This document shows positions 11,153-22,797 of a stretch of DNA of 64,000 nucleotides, one piece after another. Where the stretch lies: positions 389,001 through 453,000 of the forward strand of contig JACVTC010000076.1 of the NCBI GenBank assembly GCA_016946835.1. The letters are read 5' to 3'. The notes beneath the pieces are model-generated. The model saw nothing but the letters and a program-made list of their open reading frames with translations. It did not search any database and was not told the DNA's origin. Position 1 is the stretch's first letter. Each line of letters opens with the position of its first letter. The position numbers and the translations under genes were made by a program. This DNA comes from Neocallimastix lanati (nom. inval.). Taxonomy: Eukaryota; Neocallimastigomycota; Neocallimastigomycetes; Neocallimastigales; Neocallimastigaceae.

Positions 11153-12201
11153 CATGACTGCTCTCTCAGACTCTGCGTTGACTACCGAAAACTTAATTCA
11201 ATCACTATCAGAAATAGCTATCCAATTCCTAGGATATCTGATTTGATTGAATCATTTAAAGATGCCACTATTCTCTCCCGTCTTGATTTAAGATCTGCCT
11301 ATAACTTGGTGCGTGTCAAAAAAGGCCATGAATATCTTACTACCTTTCGCACTTCTTTTGGACATTTTGAATACCGTGTAATGCCATTCGGCTTACGCAA
11401 TGCTCCCTCTGTCTTCCAGCGTTTTATTCAAGATATTTTCTCCGATGATATTGGCTTGTTTCTCTTTGTATATTTAGACGATATAATAATCTACTCAAAA
11501 AACCTTATTGAACATGTCAAGCATGTTCGACAAGTTCTATCCTTACTGATTAAAAATGATCTTTTCGCAAAACTTGAAAAATACGAATTCCACGTCACCG
11601 AAACTACTTTCCTTGGATTTGTCGTCTCTGGCCTTTCCATGGATAAAAACAAAGTAAAATCAATCCTTGAATGGCCAACTCCAAAAAATATGAACGAACT
11701 TCAAAGTTTCCTCGGACTCTGTAACTACTACAGAAAATTCATAAAGAATTTTGCTAAAATCATGGAACCCCTAAGAACACTCCTCAAGAAGAATAGCGAG
11801 TTCAAATGGAATAAAGATGCTGAGAATGCTTTTAATAAATTAAAAACTGCTTTTACCACATACGAAATCCTTATTTATCCCGATCCAGATAAGGAATTCA
11901 CTGTTGAAACCGATGCTAGTGATTTTGCCGTTGGGTGCATTCTCTCTCAAATAAGTGTCAAGGATAACGAACTCCATCCTGTCGCTTTTCATTCCAGGTC
12001 TTTGTCATCCTCTGAAGTAAATTATACCATATATGACAAAGAACTACTCGCTATTATCACCGCTTTTGAAACCTGGCGTCACCATCTGGAAGGGGCTAAG
12101 TTTCCTGTTCAAATCATTACTGATCACAGGAATCTGTTATATTTTAAGAAGCCCCAGCATTTAAATAAACGTCAGATAAGATGGATCCTCTTTCTTTTTA
12201 G
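11153..12201 (+). pseudogene. pol: Ty3/gypsy reverse transcriptase and RNase H
   Basis: In the frame shifted by one base, RT continues with SLRLCVDYRKLNS, SYPIPRISDLI, LDLRSAYNLVRV, MPFGLRNAPSVFQRF and the catalytic VYLDDIIIYS (about 11467). These are followed by thumb-like sequence with LGLCNYYRKFI and an RNase H domain starting VETDASDFAVG, then YTIYDKELLAI and ITDHRNL. All catalytic acids looked for in RT and RNase H are present. The frame stays open to 12214, but homology ends near 12200. Without the 5' shift and with integrase it would be a normal Ty3 polyprotein. Confidence 0.85.
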
Positions 12202-12607
12202 ATTCTCTTATTAAGGTTAGAGTTATCAACAAATACATTCCTTTCATAACTTCGATGTTTGAATATAGTAGTCATATTATTCTAACCAATATGGGTTATC
12301 TTTCATGTTATATTTGTAGTTCTCTCCTACTCTACAAATTTATTGATGCCTATAACAAAAGTTATAATTTTATTAAAATTCTAACAATTGTAATTATTTT
12401 ATTTTTCTTATATATAATTATTAAATTATATATTAATAAATATATTTTACTTAAACATATTTTCCTTATTTTTACTAATTTATTTTTTTTTTTTTTTATT
12501 TTAGTATATTCCTACAAATTCTTAAAAAAAAATTATACAATATTATATATAATTCTTTTTTTATTTAAATATTTATTTAACTATTTGTTTATTTTTTTTT
12601 TATTTTC

Positions 12608-12638
<31 letters not shown>

Positions 12639-13099
12639 TTAGTGGTCAAGTTTTATTATTTTACTTTGCTCTATGATCGTCAAAGTAATTTTTGATTTAT
12701 TAAATTTTTCTTGGTGTCTAATAATAAAAAATCTTGCCTGTTACACAATCATGTTTATTCTTTTTTACTCAAGGTATTAGTATTTCCATCTACGGAAAAA
12801 TGATTTATAATATTCTTTCTAAATCACAAATGCAGATGACCATTTTAAATTCTCCTTTCCAACCAAAATTAAATTCTGATAATTACCACAATAGAAGTAC
12901 TATCTTGAGCCCTAATCAATCGTTGGATGATTTAAATGTAAAGATACCTACTTCTACTACATCTACAAATACTACTATCAATAAAAAAGGTTTATTCCAA
13001 AATAAACCAAAAGAACGGGTATCCATACTTACTATTTCAGGGTAAGATATATATATATATTAATACTAACTATCAAAAAAAAAAAAAAAAATAAAAATA

Positions 13100-13130
<31 letters not shown>

Positions 13131-13684
13131 ATAATTATATAACATATTCCTCTTTTTTTTTATATATAAAAATATAACATTTAATATTTATAAATTATTA
13201 ATTATTAATTATTAATTATCATTATTTTCTTTTCTCCAAAATAAAAAAAAAAAAAAAAATTTTTTTTTTCTTTTTTCTATTCAGTTGTATATATTATTTA
13301 TTGCTCAATTAATAAGTTTGATTCTTTTTTTGCGTATTAACGGAATCGAGAATATGCTTTTGGATTATTTTATCTACTCGTATTTTATTAACGGATGGTT
13401 GTATCTATCTTATTGTTTTTCTTTTCAAGAAAGAAAATGGTCCACATCAAAATGAGTCAGTCCTTGCTTCACCTTCACCTTCCGCTTCCACCTATGAAAA
13501 TACTTCTATTATCTTTGGTACCGGTAGCAGAATATCGAACAATAACAATAATAATCATAGCAATGGTAATAGTAACGACTCACCAACTACCATTTGTTCC
13601 CCTTCATCTTCGATCACATTTAATGAAGACATTAATTTCTTAAATACTCCTCCCTATACTAATCCTTCTTTCATAATGTCTAAC

Positions 13685-13736
<52 letters not shown>

Positions 13737-14498
13737 TGAATACTTTGAATAGTACTATAAGAAATATTAGAAATAATAAAGATGGTTTTTTTATGAATAA
13801 TAATAAATTTTAGTACAGTTAATAAAGTTAGAAAAAATAATAATCTCAGAATCAATACAAATATTCATAATAATAATAATTTTCATAATAATAATAATAA
13901 TAATAATAATTATAATAACAATAATATAAATGGTAAAAGTACTGATAATATTTTCAAAAATAATCAAAAAATAAATGATAACTATGATCTACTATTAAAG
14001 GAAATCGATGACTCCATAACTAATTTAAGTGAGGTGGATACTGAAGATGCCTCTACAATTGATGTTAATTTTGAACATGACAATGCCATTATTTGTAATT
14101 ATAATATTGTTAATGATAATGATAATGATAATGCTAATAATAATAATAATAATAATAATAAAGACAAAAGGGAAAAAGAAAAAAGAAGAGAAAAATCAAT
14201 TATTGATATCTTCAATGATTCTGAAACGTCTTCTCTCTTAAATATATTTAAAGAGGAAATAATGACCACAAAAAATGAAGATAGAAATGAATATGTTGAG
14301 AACAATGAATTAAAAATAGAAATGAAAAGAGATGACAACAACAATAATAACAATAATAAAATTTATTCTCGAAATTCCTATCGTCATCATTCCTCTTCTT
14401 CTTCTTCTTCTTCTATATCCAGTGAATCCAAAAAATTTCATTTTGACTTTGTCGATGTTAAACCCAAAAGATATTATTATATTACTAATAAAAAATAA
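12202..14498 (+). pseudogene. GPCR-like membrane protein gene, 5' lost and frameshifted
   Basis: Pieces on the plus strand fit one multi-exon gene. (1) 12202-12389, after a TTTCTTTTTAG acceptor, holds a membrane helix around ILTNMGYLSCYICSSLLLYKF and ends at a GTAATT donor. (2) 12643-13041, after AATTTTTAG, holds two helices (SFIILLCSMIVKVIF and YTIMFILF/FTQGISISIYG). A Ser/Thr-rich cytoplasmic loop follows, ending at a GTAAGA donor. (3) After TCTATTCAG, 13285 onward has two more helices (ILFIAQLISLILFL; YFINGWLYLSYCF) and then an Asn/Ser-rich tail to TAA at 14498. This gives five helices with a long loop before the last two, like TM3-TM7 of a GPCR. Single-base breaks are seen at the T6 run 12761-12766, at or near 13041, at the A run near 13437 and near 13811. 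They could be decay or homopolymer assembly errors. TM1-2 are absent and the Ty3 element lies where they should be. GPCR identity is inferred from topology only. Confidence 0.45.
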
Positions 14499-14629
14499 TA
14501 TTTAAAAAAAAAAAAAAATAACATATATATAAATATATATATATATATTTTTTAAATCATTATCATTATTATTATAATTTTTAATTAATAATAATTATTA
14601 AATATTTCTTTTTATTAAAATAAAATTCT

Positions 14630-14677
<48 letters not shown>

Positions 14678-14818
14678 ATGTAAATAGTATTAATATCAAA
14701 AAAAAAAAAAAAGGATCCAATAATAATAATAATAATTATAATAATTTATTTTTATAATAATTCCATTAAAGTAAATTTTTTAAAATTATCTTTTGAATGG
14801 AAATAAAAAAAAATAAAA

Positions 14819-14853
<35 letters not shown>

Positions 14854-14961
14854 ATAATAATAATAATAATGATTTTTTGTTATTTTAAATCTATTAATTT
14901 CATATAAATATCTATATTATATTAACTTTAAAAAAAAAAAATTGAAATAAAATACAATAAA

Positions 14962-15011
<50 letters not shown>

Positions 15012-15419
15012 ATCCCATAAAAATCAACATGTTTTTATTATAAATATATATATATATTTAAATAATAATAATATAAATAATTTAATTAAAAAAAAAAAAA
15101 AGGTTTTTTTTTTTTTTTTTTTTATATTATTTCTTTTTTTGAAATAAATAAATATTTTTAATTTTTAAAAAAAAAAAAAAATAATAAATCTTATACTATC
15201 TTAATTTATATATCAATGTTTTAATTTTTTTTTTTATTATATATATTTAATCATTATAGCATTATAGTATTATTGATGAGTATAGTATCGAAAGAGTTAT
15301 CTCCATTAACTCTAATAAATTAAAGATATATATTTATAATAAAAAATAAAAAATAAAAAATACCATATAAAAAAAAAAAACTTAAAAAACTTGAACATTA
15401 ATGAAAATAATTTAATATT
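14499..15419. other. Poly(A/T)-rich spacer
   Basis: Several A runs of 30-50 bases (about 14634-14676, 14820-14850, 14965-15009) and an A/T switch near 15090-15122. No coding-like sequence. Confidence 0.7.
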
Positions 15420-17176
15420 AAAAATTTTTTTATAGAAGAGCTTAAAGATATATTAATGAAGATTCATCACTTAAGTATTAGAGGTTAAGTGCTTTAATTT
15501 TATTGAAAATTTATACTTATCTTCCAAGGCTTGTTTAAGAGTTGAAGGACAATTATTAGAATCTTTTAAAATTAAGAAAGGGTGTTCATCAAGGTAGTCA
15601 CCCTCTCACCAATTTTGTTAAACTTGTTCATTAATGATATTTTTTTAATAAATGTCCTAAATATGGAATCTCTATTGGTGAAAAACGTTGTTGTGGAGGT
15701 CTTTTTGCAGATGACATTGTATTATATGCTCCAACAAGATCCCAACTTAAGAAATTGTTAAAGTTTGCCAGTAAATGGGCTAGAAATAATGAAATGCAAT
15801 TTGGTATCAATAAATGTACCAGTCTAGTAGTACGATGGGAAGTTTCAAGATTTCTTAATAGTAGTAATCCTACCTTTTATCTTTCATGTCAAGAGTGACC
15901 TAAAACGAATAGCTATACCTACTTAGGTGTACCGTTTTTCAAATGTTTTAGAATTGAAACCGATCATACAGCGAATGAATAATAAAGTTAGAAAAGCTCT
16001 TTATTCCAATAAAGGATTTCTTTATAATCCTCATATTCCTCTCCCTTATAAAGGAATGTTATTTTCTGCAATAGTAATTGGACAAGTTTTTCAGTATTAT
16101 GCAACTCTACTTGGATCTAACAAAGAAAGAGTGAGAAGTACCCAGACACTAGTTAATTCAGAAAGAATTATACTGGATTGTAGGATTTTCAAATGGGAAT
16201 AGCAATACTTCTCTTTATTATGTTTCTAAAGAATTTAACATTACTCCTCTTTTGACGAAATGCGCAATTGCTCAGTTAAGGTGTTTCAGAAAATGGAAAA
16301 ACTCGAAATGTACTATCTCGTTGTAGATGTCATACATGGGATAAAGAAAGTAAAAATTTTAGTAGACAAATTAGGTAAATTTCCATCAAAAAAAGCAAAT
16401 ATAAACTTTTACTGGGATAGAGATATGGCAGGAAAATTCAATCAAGGCTAAGGATTATAAGAAAAATAAATTTGAAAAAAACAAGAGGTTACCTAAAGCT
16501 CGACTTTAAGTATCCTGATTATAGCATTGGATTTCGATGGGTTACTTCATGATAAATGTGAATATAAATTCGATGCTTTTGTTGCCAAAGCTGTCAATAT
16601 AAATGAAGATGACTGTCCAGAAAGGTATCATTGTCGTTATAAAAAAAAAAAAAAAAAAGTAATCCTCGATTGAAACATTGGTTTTCTAAAATGCGGTTCT
16701 CTTTACAAAAATTATGTCAAGGGCTAGTACGTGCCCAAGGGTTGCTATTCCGATGGTATAAGTACAAATTAACCAAGAAGGGTCAACGCTGAAAATGCAG
16801 TAAGACGGACTAGCATGGGCCAATGCCCCTGAAGGAGAAAAAATCATAATATCTTTCAGATAGTCAATTCAAACCCTAATCCATAAGGAAATGAAATTCG
16901 TTTCATATGAATTTTTTTCTTAATTTATTTATACACTGTATTTGGAAAAATACTTTTTATTTCACATTACTACTTTAAATATTATTATGTTCTTATTGGA
17001 CAAATAATATTTATTTTTTTATTAATTGTATGTTTTTTTTTTTTTTTTAAAAAAAAAAAAATATTCATGTAATTAATAAATAAATAAATAAATAAAATTA
17101 AAAGTTTGCAATAATTGCAGTTGTAAATAATAAATGAAAAAACAATTATAATCTGGAGGTGAAGTTCGTTACACAT
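15420..17176 (+). mobile_element. Non-LTR retrotransposon (LINE), 5'-truncated copy
   Basis: The fragments read as the C-terminal half of a LINE reverse transcriptase in several frames. They include IKVVTLSPILLNLFINDIF (about 15590), the catalytic FADDIVLYA (15705-15731), the post-RT segment SYTYLGVPF (about 15910) and a helical thumb-like region open at 15927-16202. Numerous stops and shifts make it a pseudogene. Its 3' part (16700-16960) and UTR are clearly homologous to 52140-52400 of the second LINE, for example in ATTCAAACCCTAATCCATAA. It entered truncated at the 5' end, as LINEs commonly do. Confidence 0.8.
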
Positions 17177-17519
17177 AAACTTTAAACTTTATTTATTCAT
17201 ATATTAATTACATGAATGAATAAATAAATTAATTCAGAAAAAAGTTCTAAATAAACTATTATTGGCAATAATTGAGGCTTTAAAAAAAAAATAATAAGAA
17301 TAAGAAAAAAAAATAATAAGAATAAGAATAAAAAAATAATAATAATAAAAACTTAATATAAATTTTTTATTACATTGTACAGATTACGATAATTCTTTTG
17401 TTCCACTTTTAAATATCTCTATGTATATTTTAAAATAAATGATAATTATTTATAATGTATGTCTATTTTAGTTTTATTAGGTTATAATATTTTTATATTA
17501 TGCTTTATTTGTTTTTTAA

Positions 17520-17571
<52 letters not shown>

Positions 17572-17853
17572 ATTAATATTTTTATAATTATAATCCAAAA
17601 AAAAAATATTATAACACAATTTATAATAAATAATCATAAAAAAAAAAAAAAAAAAAAAATTTCCTTGTTTCATATTTTTTAAATTTTTTATTTCTATTTT
17701 TATAAATTTATTTATTTATTTATTTATTTATTTATTAATGATACAATAATTTAATTTTTTTTTTTTTTTTTAGTTTATTGCTTTTAATAAATATGATTTA
17801 ATAATTTGAACTATTTCATTATTAGTTTAACATAATTTAAAATAATCTAGTAC

Positions 17854-17891
<38 letters not shown>

Positions 17892-18303
17892 TTAAATAAC
17901 TTATATAATTTATTTTAGTACTGTAAGTGCATATATATATTTAATTTGTTTTTTTTTTACTAAGTATATATATAATTTATGTAAATAAATAGTCTTAAAC
18001 TTATTTTTTTATTTATTTATAAGTAATATAAAAAAAAAAATCATTTTCATTTTTATTTTTTAATATTTATTTTATTTGTTATTTTCTATTATTTATTTTC
18101 TATTATCTATTTATTATTTTCTATGTTCTATTTTCTTTAATTTTTTTTTTCTATTTTCTATTTTTTTTTTTTTTATTTTTTTATTTTTTATTTTTTATTT
18201 TTTATTTTTTTATTCCTTATTCCTTATTCCTTATTTTTTATTTTTTATTTTTTTTATTTTTTATTTTTTTTTATTTTTTATTTTTTTATTTTTTATTCAT
18301 TTT
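17177..18303. other. Low-complexity spacer downstream of CotH gene
   Basis: (ATT)n at about 17520-17570, (TTTA)n at about 17705-17735, A/T homopolymers, and a T-rich TATTTTTTATTTT stretch at 18100-18300. It is the 3' side of the minus-strand CotH gene. No gene seen. Confidence 0.7.
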
Positions 18304-20214
18304 TTAATTATTCCAGTAATTATTAATAAATTGAATTCTCTTTTCAAGCCATTGAGCTACAAATTCTGCTTGTTCAGCTTGAGATTGAAGTTCCATAATT
18401 TCAGGAGCAAGTTCAAAGGAGAGATCAAAGTAATGACTTTCACCCCATCTTTGATAACTGTTTTCGAATGCTTTTCCATAGGTTTTAACGTTTTCACGAA
18501 TGCTTGCTACTGCATCAGTAAATATTCCTTTTTTATATAATTCAGCCCATTTACTTCTAATTAAATCTTGATACCAATCTTGATACATTAATACCGTTAA
18601 CCATGCGTTGACAGTGTAAGTGTTGGTACCGGTTTGGAAAATTTTACTAGCAGCATATAAACCTTGACCATCTGGACAGTAGTAAGTTCCCTTATTACCA
18701 TAGGCTAAATCGAAATCCCATGGAGCTTCAAATCTAAGTTTCTTTGATCCCTCAGTGCCGAAATCAACATCCATAAAGAAACTAGAATAGGATACATCAA
18801 CATTACAAACAACTTCATTTAAGATGTAAGTCATAACTAAGGAATTCACATCAACTACTTTTTCAATAGCTTCTCTTACAGTAAGATTATCATTCTCAGA
18901 GATTTCACTGTAGTCCTCATTGAATTCAAAAGTTTTGTTATTGTAGGCAGCTTCATACATAATATTATAAACATTTTCCATAAAGTTTCCAATGAAATCA
19001 TGTTGAGCTTGAGAGTAAACATCACTCTTAATAGTAATGTATTCATTTTCCATACCACCATTTGGGGCATATTCTTCCTTACCACCTTCACCATCATAAA
19101 TTTTTAATGGAGCTTGATCATGAAAACTGATAAATGTTTTTTGGAGAGGTTTTTCTAACATAGCATAACTATCATATTCAAGAAGATAGCCAATATCGGT
19201 ACCTTCATAACCTTCACTTGCCTTACTACCATTTATTCTTCCCTTATTAAGTTGTGGTTTTTCGGTTATAATGTATACACCCATATATTCACCATTCACG
19301 GTGACTTCAACATATCTTGTATCAGAAGCAAAGTATTCATTATTGAACATAGCACGAGCCAAACTTAAAGAGGTGACATCTCTAACCAAAGAAATATCCT
19401 TATAACTAGCAAGAAGGATCCAACTTTTGAATTTTTTATTATTATTCATTCCAAGAATAGATTGTTTTTCATTAAATTTAATTTGAAGAGGTTTTTTAGC
19501 ATAATTTGAAGAAAAGTTACCACGAACTTTAACATTAGCTGAAGCTTTATCTACAAGATTGCTACCATTGACATCAGTAATACTGATGGTACATTCTTCG
19601 TAGTAAGGTTCCGGGGGAATCACATAATTTGGAATAAAACTAGCAAGAGTTTCAGCAACATATCTTGAAACTGGTATAGTAATAGAATCTGCATTTCCAG
19701 AGGAAGTAGTAATTTCTATAACAGGTAGAAGTCCAGTAACGTTATATTTTGGTGTTACTATTTCAACTTCTTTTGAAGGTTCAGTTGGTTGTTCAATTTG
19801 TGTAGTTGATGGTTCAACTTGTGTAGTTACTGATTCAACAGGTTCAACCAAAGCAGTTGTTGGTTTTTCTTCATCGAATTCTTCATTGGATTCTTCAGTA
19901 AGTTGACCTTCAATGAAATGGTCATCATGTACGTCGACGGCTTCCTCTTCAGTGAATTCTTCTGGTAAATGAGGTTCAACCCAGTAACTTTTATCTTTTT
20001 TAGTAACTTTACAGTCTTTACCTTTACAAATTTTATTACTTTTACATTTATTTTCATTAATGAAGCATGGTTGACCTCTCTCTACACCCCAGTTTCCTTT
20101 ATTATTAGTTTTAATAATATTACAACCAGAACAACATCTATATTTGCCATGATGACAAGCAGATACAAGAATGCTTGATACAAGAAAAGAGGATATAAAA
20201 TTTATAAATTTCAT
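18304..20214 (-). CDS. Secreted CotH-family kinase with N-terminal dockerin-like module
   Basis: An intact 636-residue protein. The frame is open six codons further upstream, but only to a TTG; the ATG at 20214 gives a clean signal peptide (residues 1-19, MKFINFISSFLVSSILVSA). Residues about 20-70 are a Cys-rich module with the RCCSGCNIIKT...GNWGVERGQPC pattern of fungal CBM10/dockerin domains, though with Pro-Cys-Phe where WCGI is usual. Residues 80-155 are an acidic, then Thr/Pro/Glu-rich linker. Residues about 165-630 are a CotH domain: VKVRGNFSSNYAKKPLQIKF (228-247), MGVYIITEKPQ (311-321), GYLLEYD (342-348) and the DFD-type metal-binding motif PWDFDLAYGN (498-507). CotH proteins are atypical kinases of spore coats and fungal cell surfaces. 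In anaerobic fungi many carry dockerins and are cellulosome-associated. No intron is evident. Confidence 0.88.
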   Translation of the reverse strand: MKFINFISSFLVSSILVSACHHGKYRCCSGCNIIKTNNKGNWGVERGQPCFINENKCKSNKICKGKDCKVTKKDKSYWVEPHLPEEFTEEEAVDVHDDHFIEGQLTEESNEEFDEEKPTTALVEPVESVTTQVEPSTTQIEQPTEPSKEVEIVTPKYNVTGLLPVIEITTSSGNADSITIPVSRYVAETLASFIPNYVIPPEPYYEECTISITDVNGSNLVDKASANVKVRGNFSSNYAKKPLQIKFNEKQSILGMNNNKKFKSWILLASYKDISLVRDVTSLSLARAMFNNEYFASDTRYVEVTVNGEYMGVYIITEKPQLNKGRINGSKASEGYEGTDIGYLLEYDSYAMLEKPLQKTFISFHDQAPLKIYDGEGGKEEYAPNGGMENEYITIKSDVYSQAQHDFIGNFMENVYNIMYEAAYNNKTFEFNEDYSEISENDNLTVREAIEKVVDVNSLVMTYILNEVVCNVDVSYSSFFMDVDFGTEGSKKLRFEAPWDFDLAYGNKGTYYCPDGQGLYAASKIFQTGTNTYTVNAWLTVLMYQDWYQDLIRSKWAELYKKGIFTDAVASIRENVKTYGKAFENSYQRWGESHYFDLSFELAPEIMELQSQAEQAEFVAQWLEKRIQFINNYWNN

Positions 20215-21065
20215 TTTAAAAAATTTTTCCAAATTAAATCTTTTTAAATTTTGATTTATGAAGTTACTATTTTATTAATTTATTGATTAATTGATTTTTT
20301 TTATTTCTTATTTTTTATTTTTTTTTTTTTTATTTTTTATTTTTTATTTTTTATTTTTTATTTTTTATTTTTTATTCTTTTTTTTTTTTTTTTTGATTTA
20401 TTGATTTGTTAATGTGATGTTTTATTAATTAATTTTTTATTTATTTATTTATTTATTTATTGATGATTGATTGATTGACTGATTAATATAAATGTTTTAT
20501 TTATTGATTTAATTATTTAAATTTTGATTTATTTATTAAATCAATAATTTAATTTATCTACTTCTGTCTGGTTTAATAAGAAATTATATATATATATATG
20601 AAGTAATTAAGTAAAATAAAAAATAAATAAAAATATAGTAATAAAAATTATAAAAAAAAAAAAAAAAAGAACTTTTTTTTATATTTATATATAAAAAATT
20701 TTTTATTTGGTTTTGGGTTAGTTTACATTATAAATAAAAAGGGAGAAAAACAGAAAAAATAGAAAAATAGAAAAATCGAATAAAAAAATAAATAAATAAA
20801 TATATAAAAAATAAATAATAAATAAATAAAAATAAATAAATAAATAAATAAATGAAAAAAAAGTTGTTCATCACATAAAAAAAATTAAAAATTTAATTTA
20901 AAATAAAATAATTCTATTGGTTACAATATTTGATAAAATAAACATAAAAAAAATTTTTTAAAAAAAAATAAAAATAAAATTTTAAAGTGTAACATTAATC
21001 ATTAATGTTTAACTTTAAATCCTGTGTAACGTTACCTTTTCACATCATTATTAAAATTTTAACTT
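20215..21065. other. Upstream region of CotH gene
   Basis: Low-complexity T-rich, then A-rich sequence with TTTTTTATT and AAATAAAT runs. It presumably contains the CotH promoter, but no core element could be singled out. Confidence 0.6.
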
Positions 21066-21150
21066 CATTCTCAATTAAGAACTAACTTTTCACTCTCAAT
21101 TAAGAGATAAGAACTAACTTTTCACTCTCAATTAAGAGATAAGAACTAAA
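21066..21150. repeat. 32-base direct repeats
   Basis: Two perfect copies of a 32-base unit (21080-21111 and 21112-21143; core TTTCACTCTCAATTAAGAGA) with partial copies on both sides (21066-21079 and 21144-21150). The core contains the near-palindrome CTCAATTAAGAG. It lies about 870 bases upstream of the CotH start. Confidence 0.85.
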
Positions 21151-21462
21151 TTTGTATAGATACAACTGTCTCTCTCTCTATTTAAAAATAATAAATATAA
21201 ATATAAATATTGAAAGATTAAAAAAAAAAAGAAATGATTTTTTTTAAAGTATTTAAAATATTCTTATGGAGAGAACATACATCAATTTAACCTTTGTTGT
21301 ATGAAATAATCTTTTTAGAGACACATAAATTATTATTAATCTATAAATAATTAATTATTATTAATCTATTAATAATTAATTATTAATCTATAAATAATTA
21401 TTATTTCTTTTTTATTTATATAATATTATAATATTATATATATTATTTTTATTTTTTAAATT

Positions 21463-21497
<35 letters not shown>

Positions 21498-21857
21498 AAT
21501 AAAATAAATATTATTTTATTATAATAAAAAAAAAATAAAAATAAATTTAAAAAATAAATTTTAATATGAAGTTATTAATACTTTTTCATCTATTTTAAAA
21601 ATAAATATAACGATTATATTCTATAATTTGAATTATTATAATTCATAATTTTTATTAAAATAAAAAATAAGAAATAAGAAATAAAACCAAAGAATACAAA
21701 TAAAAAAAAATAAAATAAAATAAACATATTTATATAAATAAATAATAAAAAAAATTTAATTTAAATTCTATTCAACATTTTATGTTCATCACAAAAGAAA
21801 ATATTTTATTTTTAATTTTATGTATATGAATACTTTTTAAATAAATAATTAATAATT
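21151..21857. other. AT-rich spacer, nothing recognised
   Basis: A/T homopolymers and short ATTAATCTAT repeats near 21330-21400. No coding-like frame. Confidence 0.6.
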
Positions 21858-22430
21858 AAATAATAAATAATAAATAATAAATAATAAATAATAAATAATA
21901 ATAGAATAAATAATTGAATAATAAATAATAATAAATAATAAATAATAAATAAGAAAAAATAATAAATAATAAATATTAAATATTAAATATTAAATATTAA
22001 ATATTAAATAATTTAATAATAAATAATAAATAATAAATAATAATAAATAATAAATAATAATAGAATAAATAATTGAATAATAAATAATAATAAATAATAA
22101 ATAATAATAAATAATAAATAATAAATAGTAAATATTAAATATTAAATAATTGAATAATAAATAATAATAAATAATAAATAATAATAAATAATAAATAATA
22201 ATAAATAATAAATAATAAATAGTAAATATTAAATATTAAATAATTTAATAATAAATAATAAATAATAAATAATAGATAATAAATAATAAATAATAAATAA
22301 TTGAATAATAAATAATTGAATAATAAATAATAAATAATAAATAATAAATAAATAAATAATAAATAATTAATAATAAATAATAAATAATAAATAATAAATA
22401 ATAAATAATTATTATATTTTATTCTTTATT
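21858..22430. repeat. (TAATAAA)n microsatellite block
   Basis: About 570 bases of AATAATAAATAATAA and ATTAAATATTAAAT units with higher-order periodicity: segments containing GAATAATAAATAATAATAAA recur at about 21910, 22075 and 22155. Confidence 0.85.
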
Positions 22431-22599
22431 TATTTATTCAATTATTAAATAAAATTTAAATAATAAATTATAAAATTTTCATTAAATATGCACTTGTGCA
22501 ATTATTTAAAAGACTTTGTGTATATTCGTCAAGGCTGCTCAATATTATAATCCTGACAATACTAACATATATTTAGTGTTTTTTTTTTTTTTTTTTTTT
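22431..22599. other. Complex spacer, nothing recognised
   Basis: Less repetitive AT-rich sequence including GTCAAGGCTGCTCAATATTA (about 22528); no frame or homology recognised. Confidence 0.4.
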
Positions 22600-22797
22600 A
22601 TTTATTTTAATGATGTTTATATTTTTAATATTCTTTAATATGTAATTATCTAATTCTTCAATATCAAGAAATAATTTCAAATCTGAATATTATATGTGAA
22701 AATTTTCATTTGTAATTGTAAAAATTGCAATATGAAATTTATTAATTGAATTTGTTTGATTATTTAGAGTTTCTACTTCAAAGAGAAAATCATTCAT
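22600..22797 (-). pseudogene. Short coding-like fragment, unknown protein
   Basis: On the minus strand from an ATG at 22797, 35 codons (MNDFLFEVETLNNQTNSINK and onward) reach a TAA. The same frame then continues with balanced residues (SDLKLFLDIEELDNYILKN) for about 30 codons. Upstream of the ATG are stops. The amino-acid mix resembles that of real genes in this genome rather than spacer. It could be a decayed exon or chance. Confidence 0.25.

Larger units (their letters stand above)
9753..12201 (+). mobile_element. Ty3/gypsy retrotransposon, 3' truncated
   Basis: The domain order gag, aspartic protease, reverse transcriptase, RNase H is the Ty3/gypsy order. The element stops inside the connection after RNase H (near RQIRWILFL); integrase and 3' LTR are missing. 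It carries three defects: an in-frame TAA between gag and protease (10422), a one-base slip in an A5 run (11148-11152), and apparent loss of the first part of RT before SPAGAPV. GC content and codon use are clearly richer than in host DNA around it, suggesting a comparatively young insertion. Its 3' end abuts a host exon near 12201. Confidence 0.85.

Noticed and set aside
12255-12635. A 126-residue multi-helix protein taken as a single ORF
   Set aside because: The second half runs through low-complexity intron sequence into a T homopolymer. A GTAATT donor at 12390 and an acceptor at 12642 give a phase-consistent and more sensible continuation.
14034-14498. The Asn-rich 154-codon frame as a separate small gene
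   Set aside because: The same frame is open and similar in composition upstream to 13812, and joins by a one-base shift to the preceding tail; it is the C-terminus of the GPCR-like gene.
18076-18540. A hydrophobic Phe/Ile-rich plus-strand frame resembling membrane helices
   Set aside because: Left part is T-rich repeat; right part is antisense to the CotH C-terminus.
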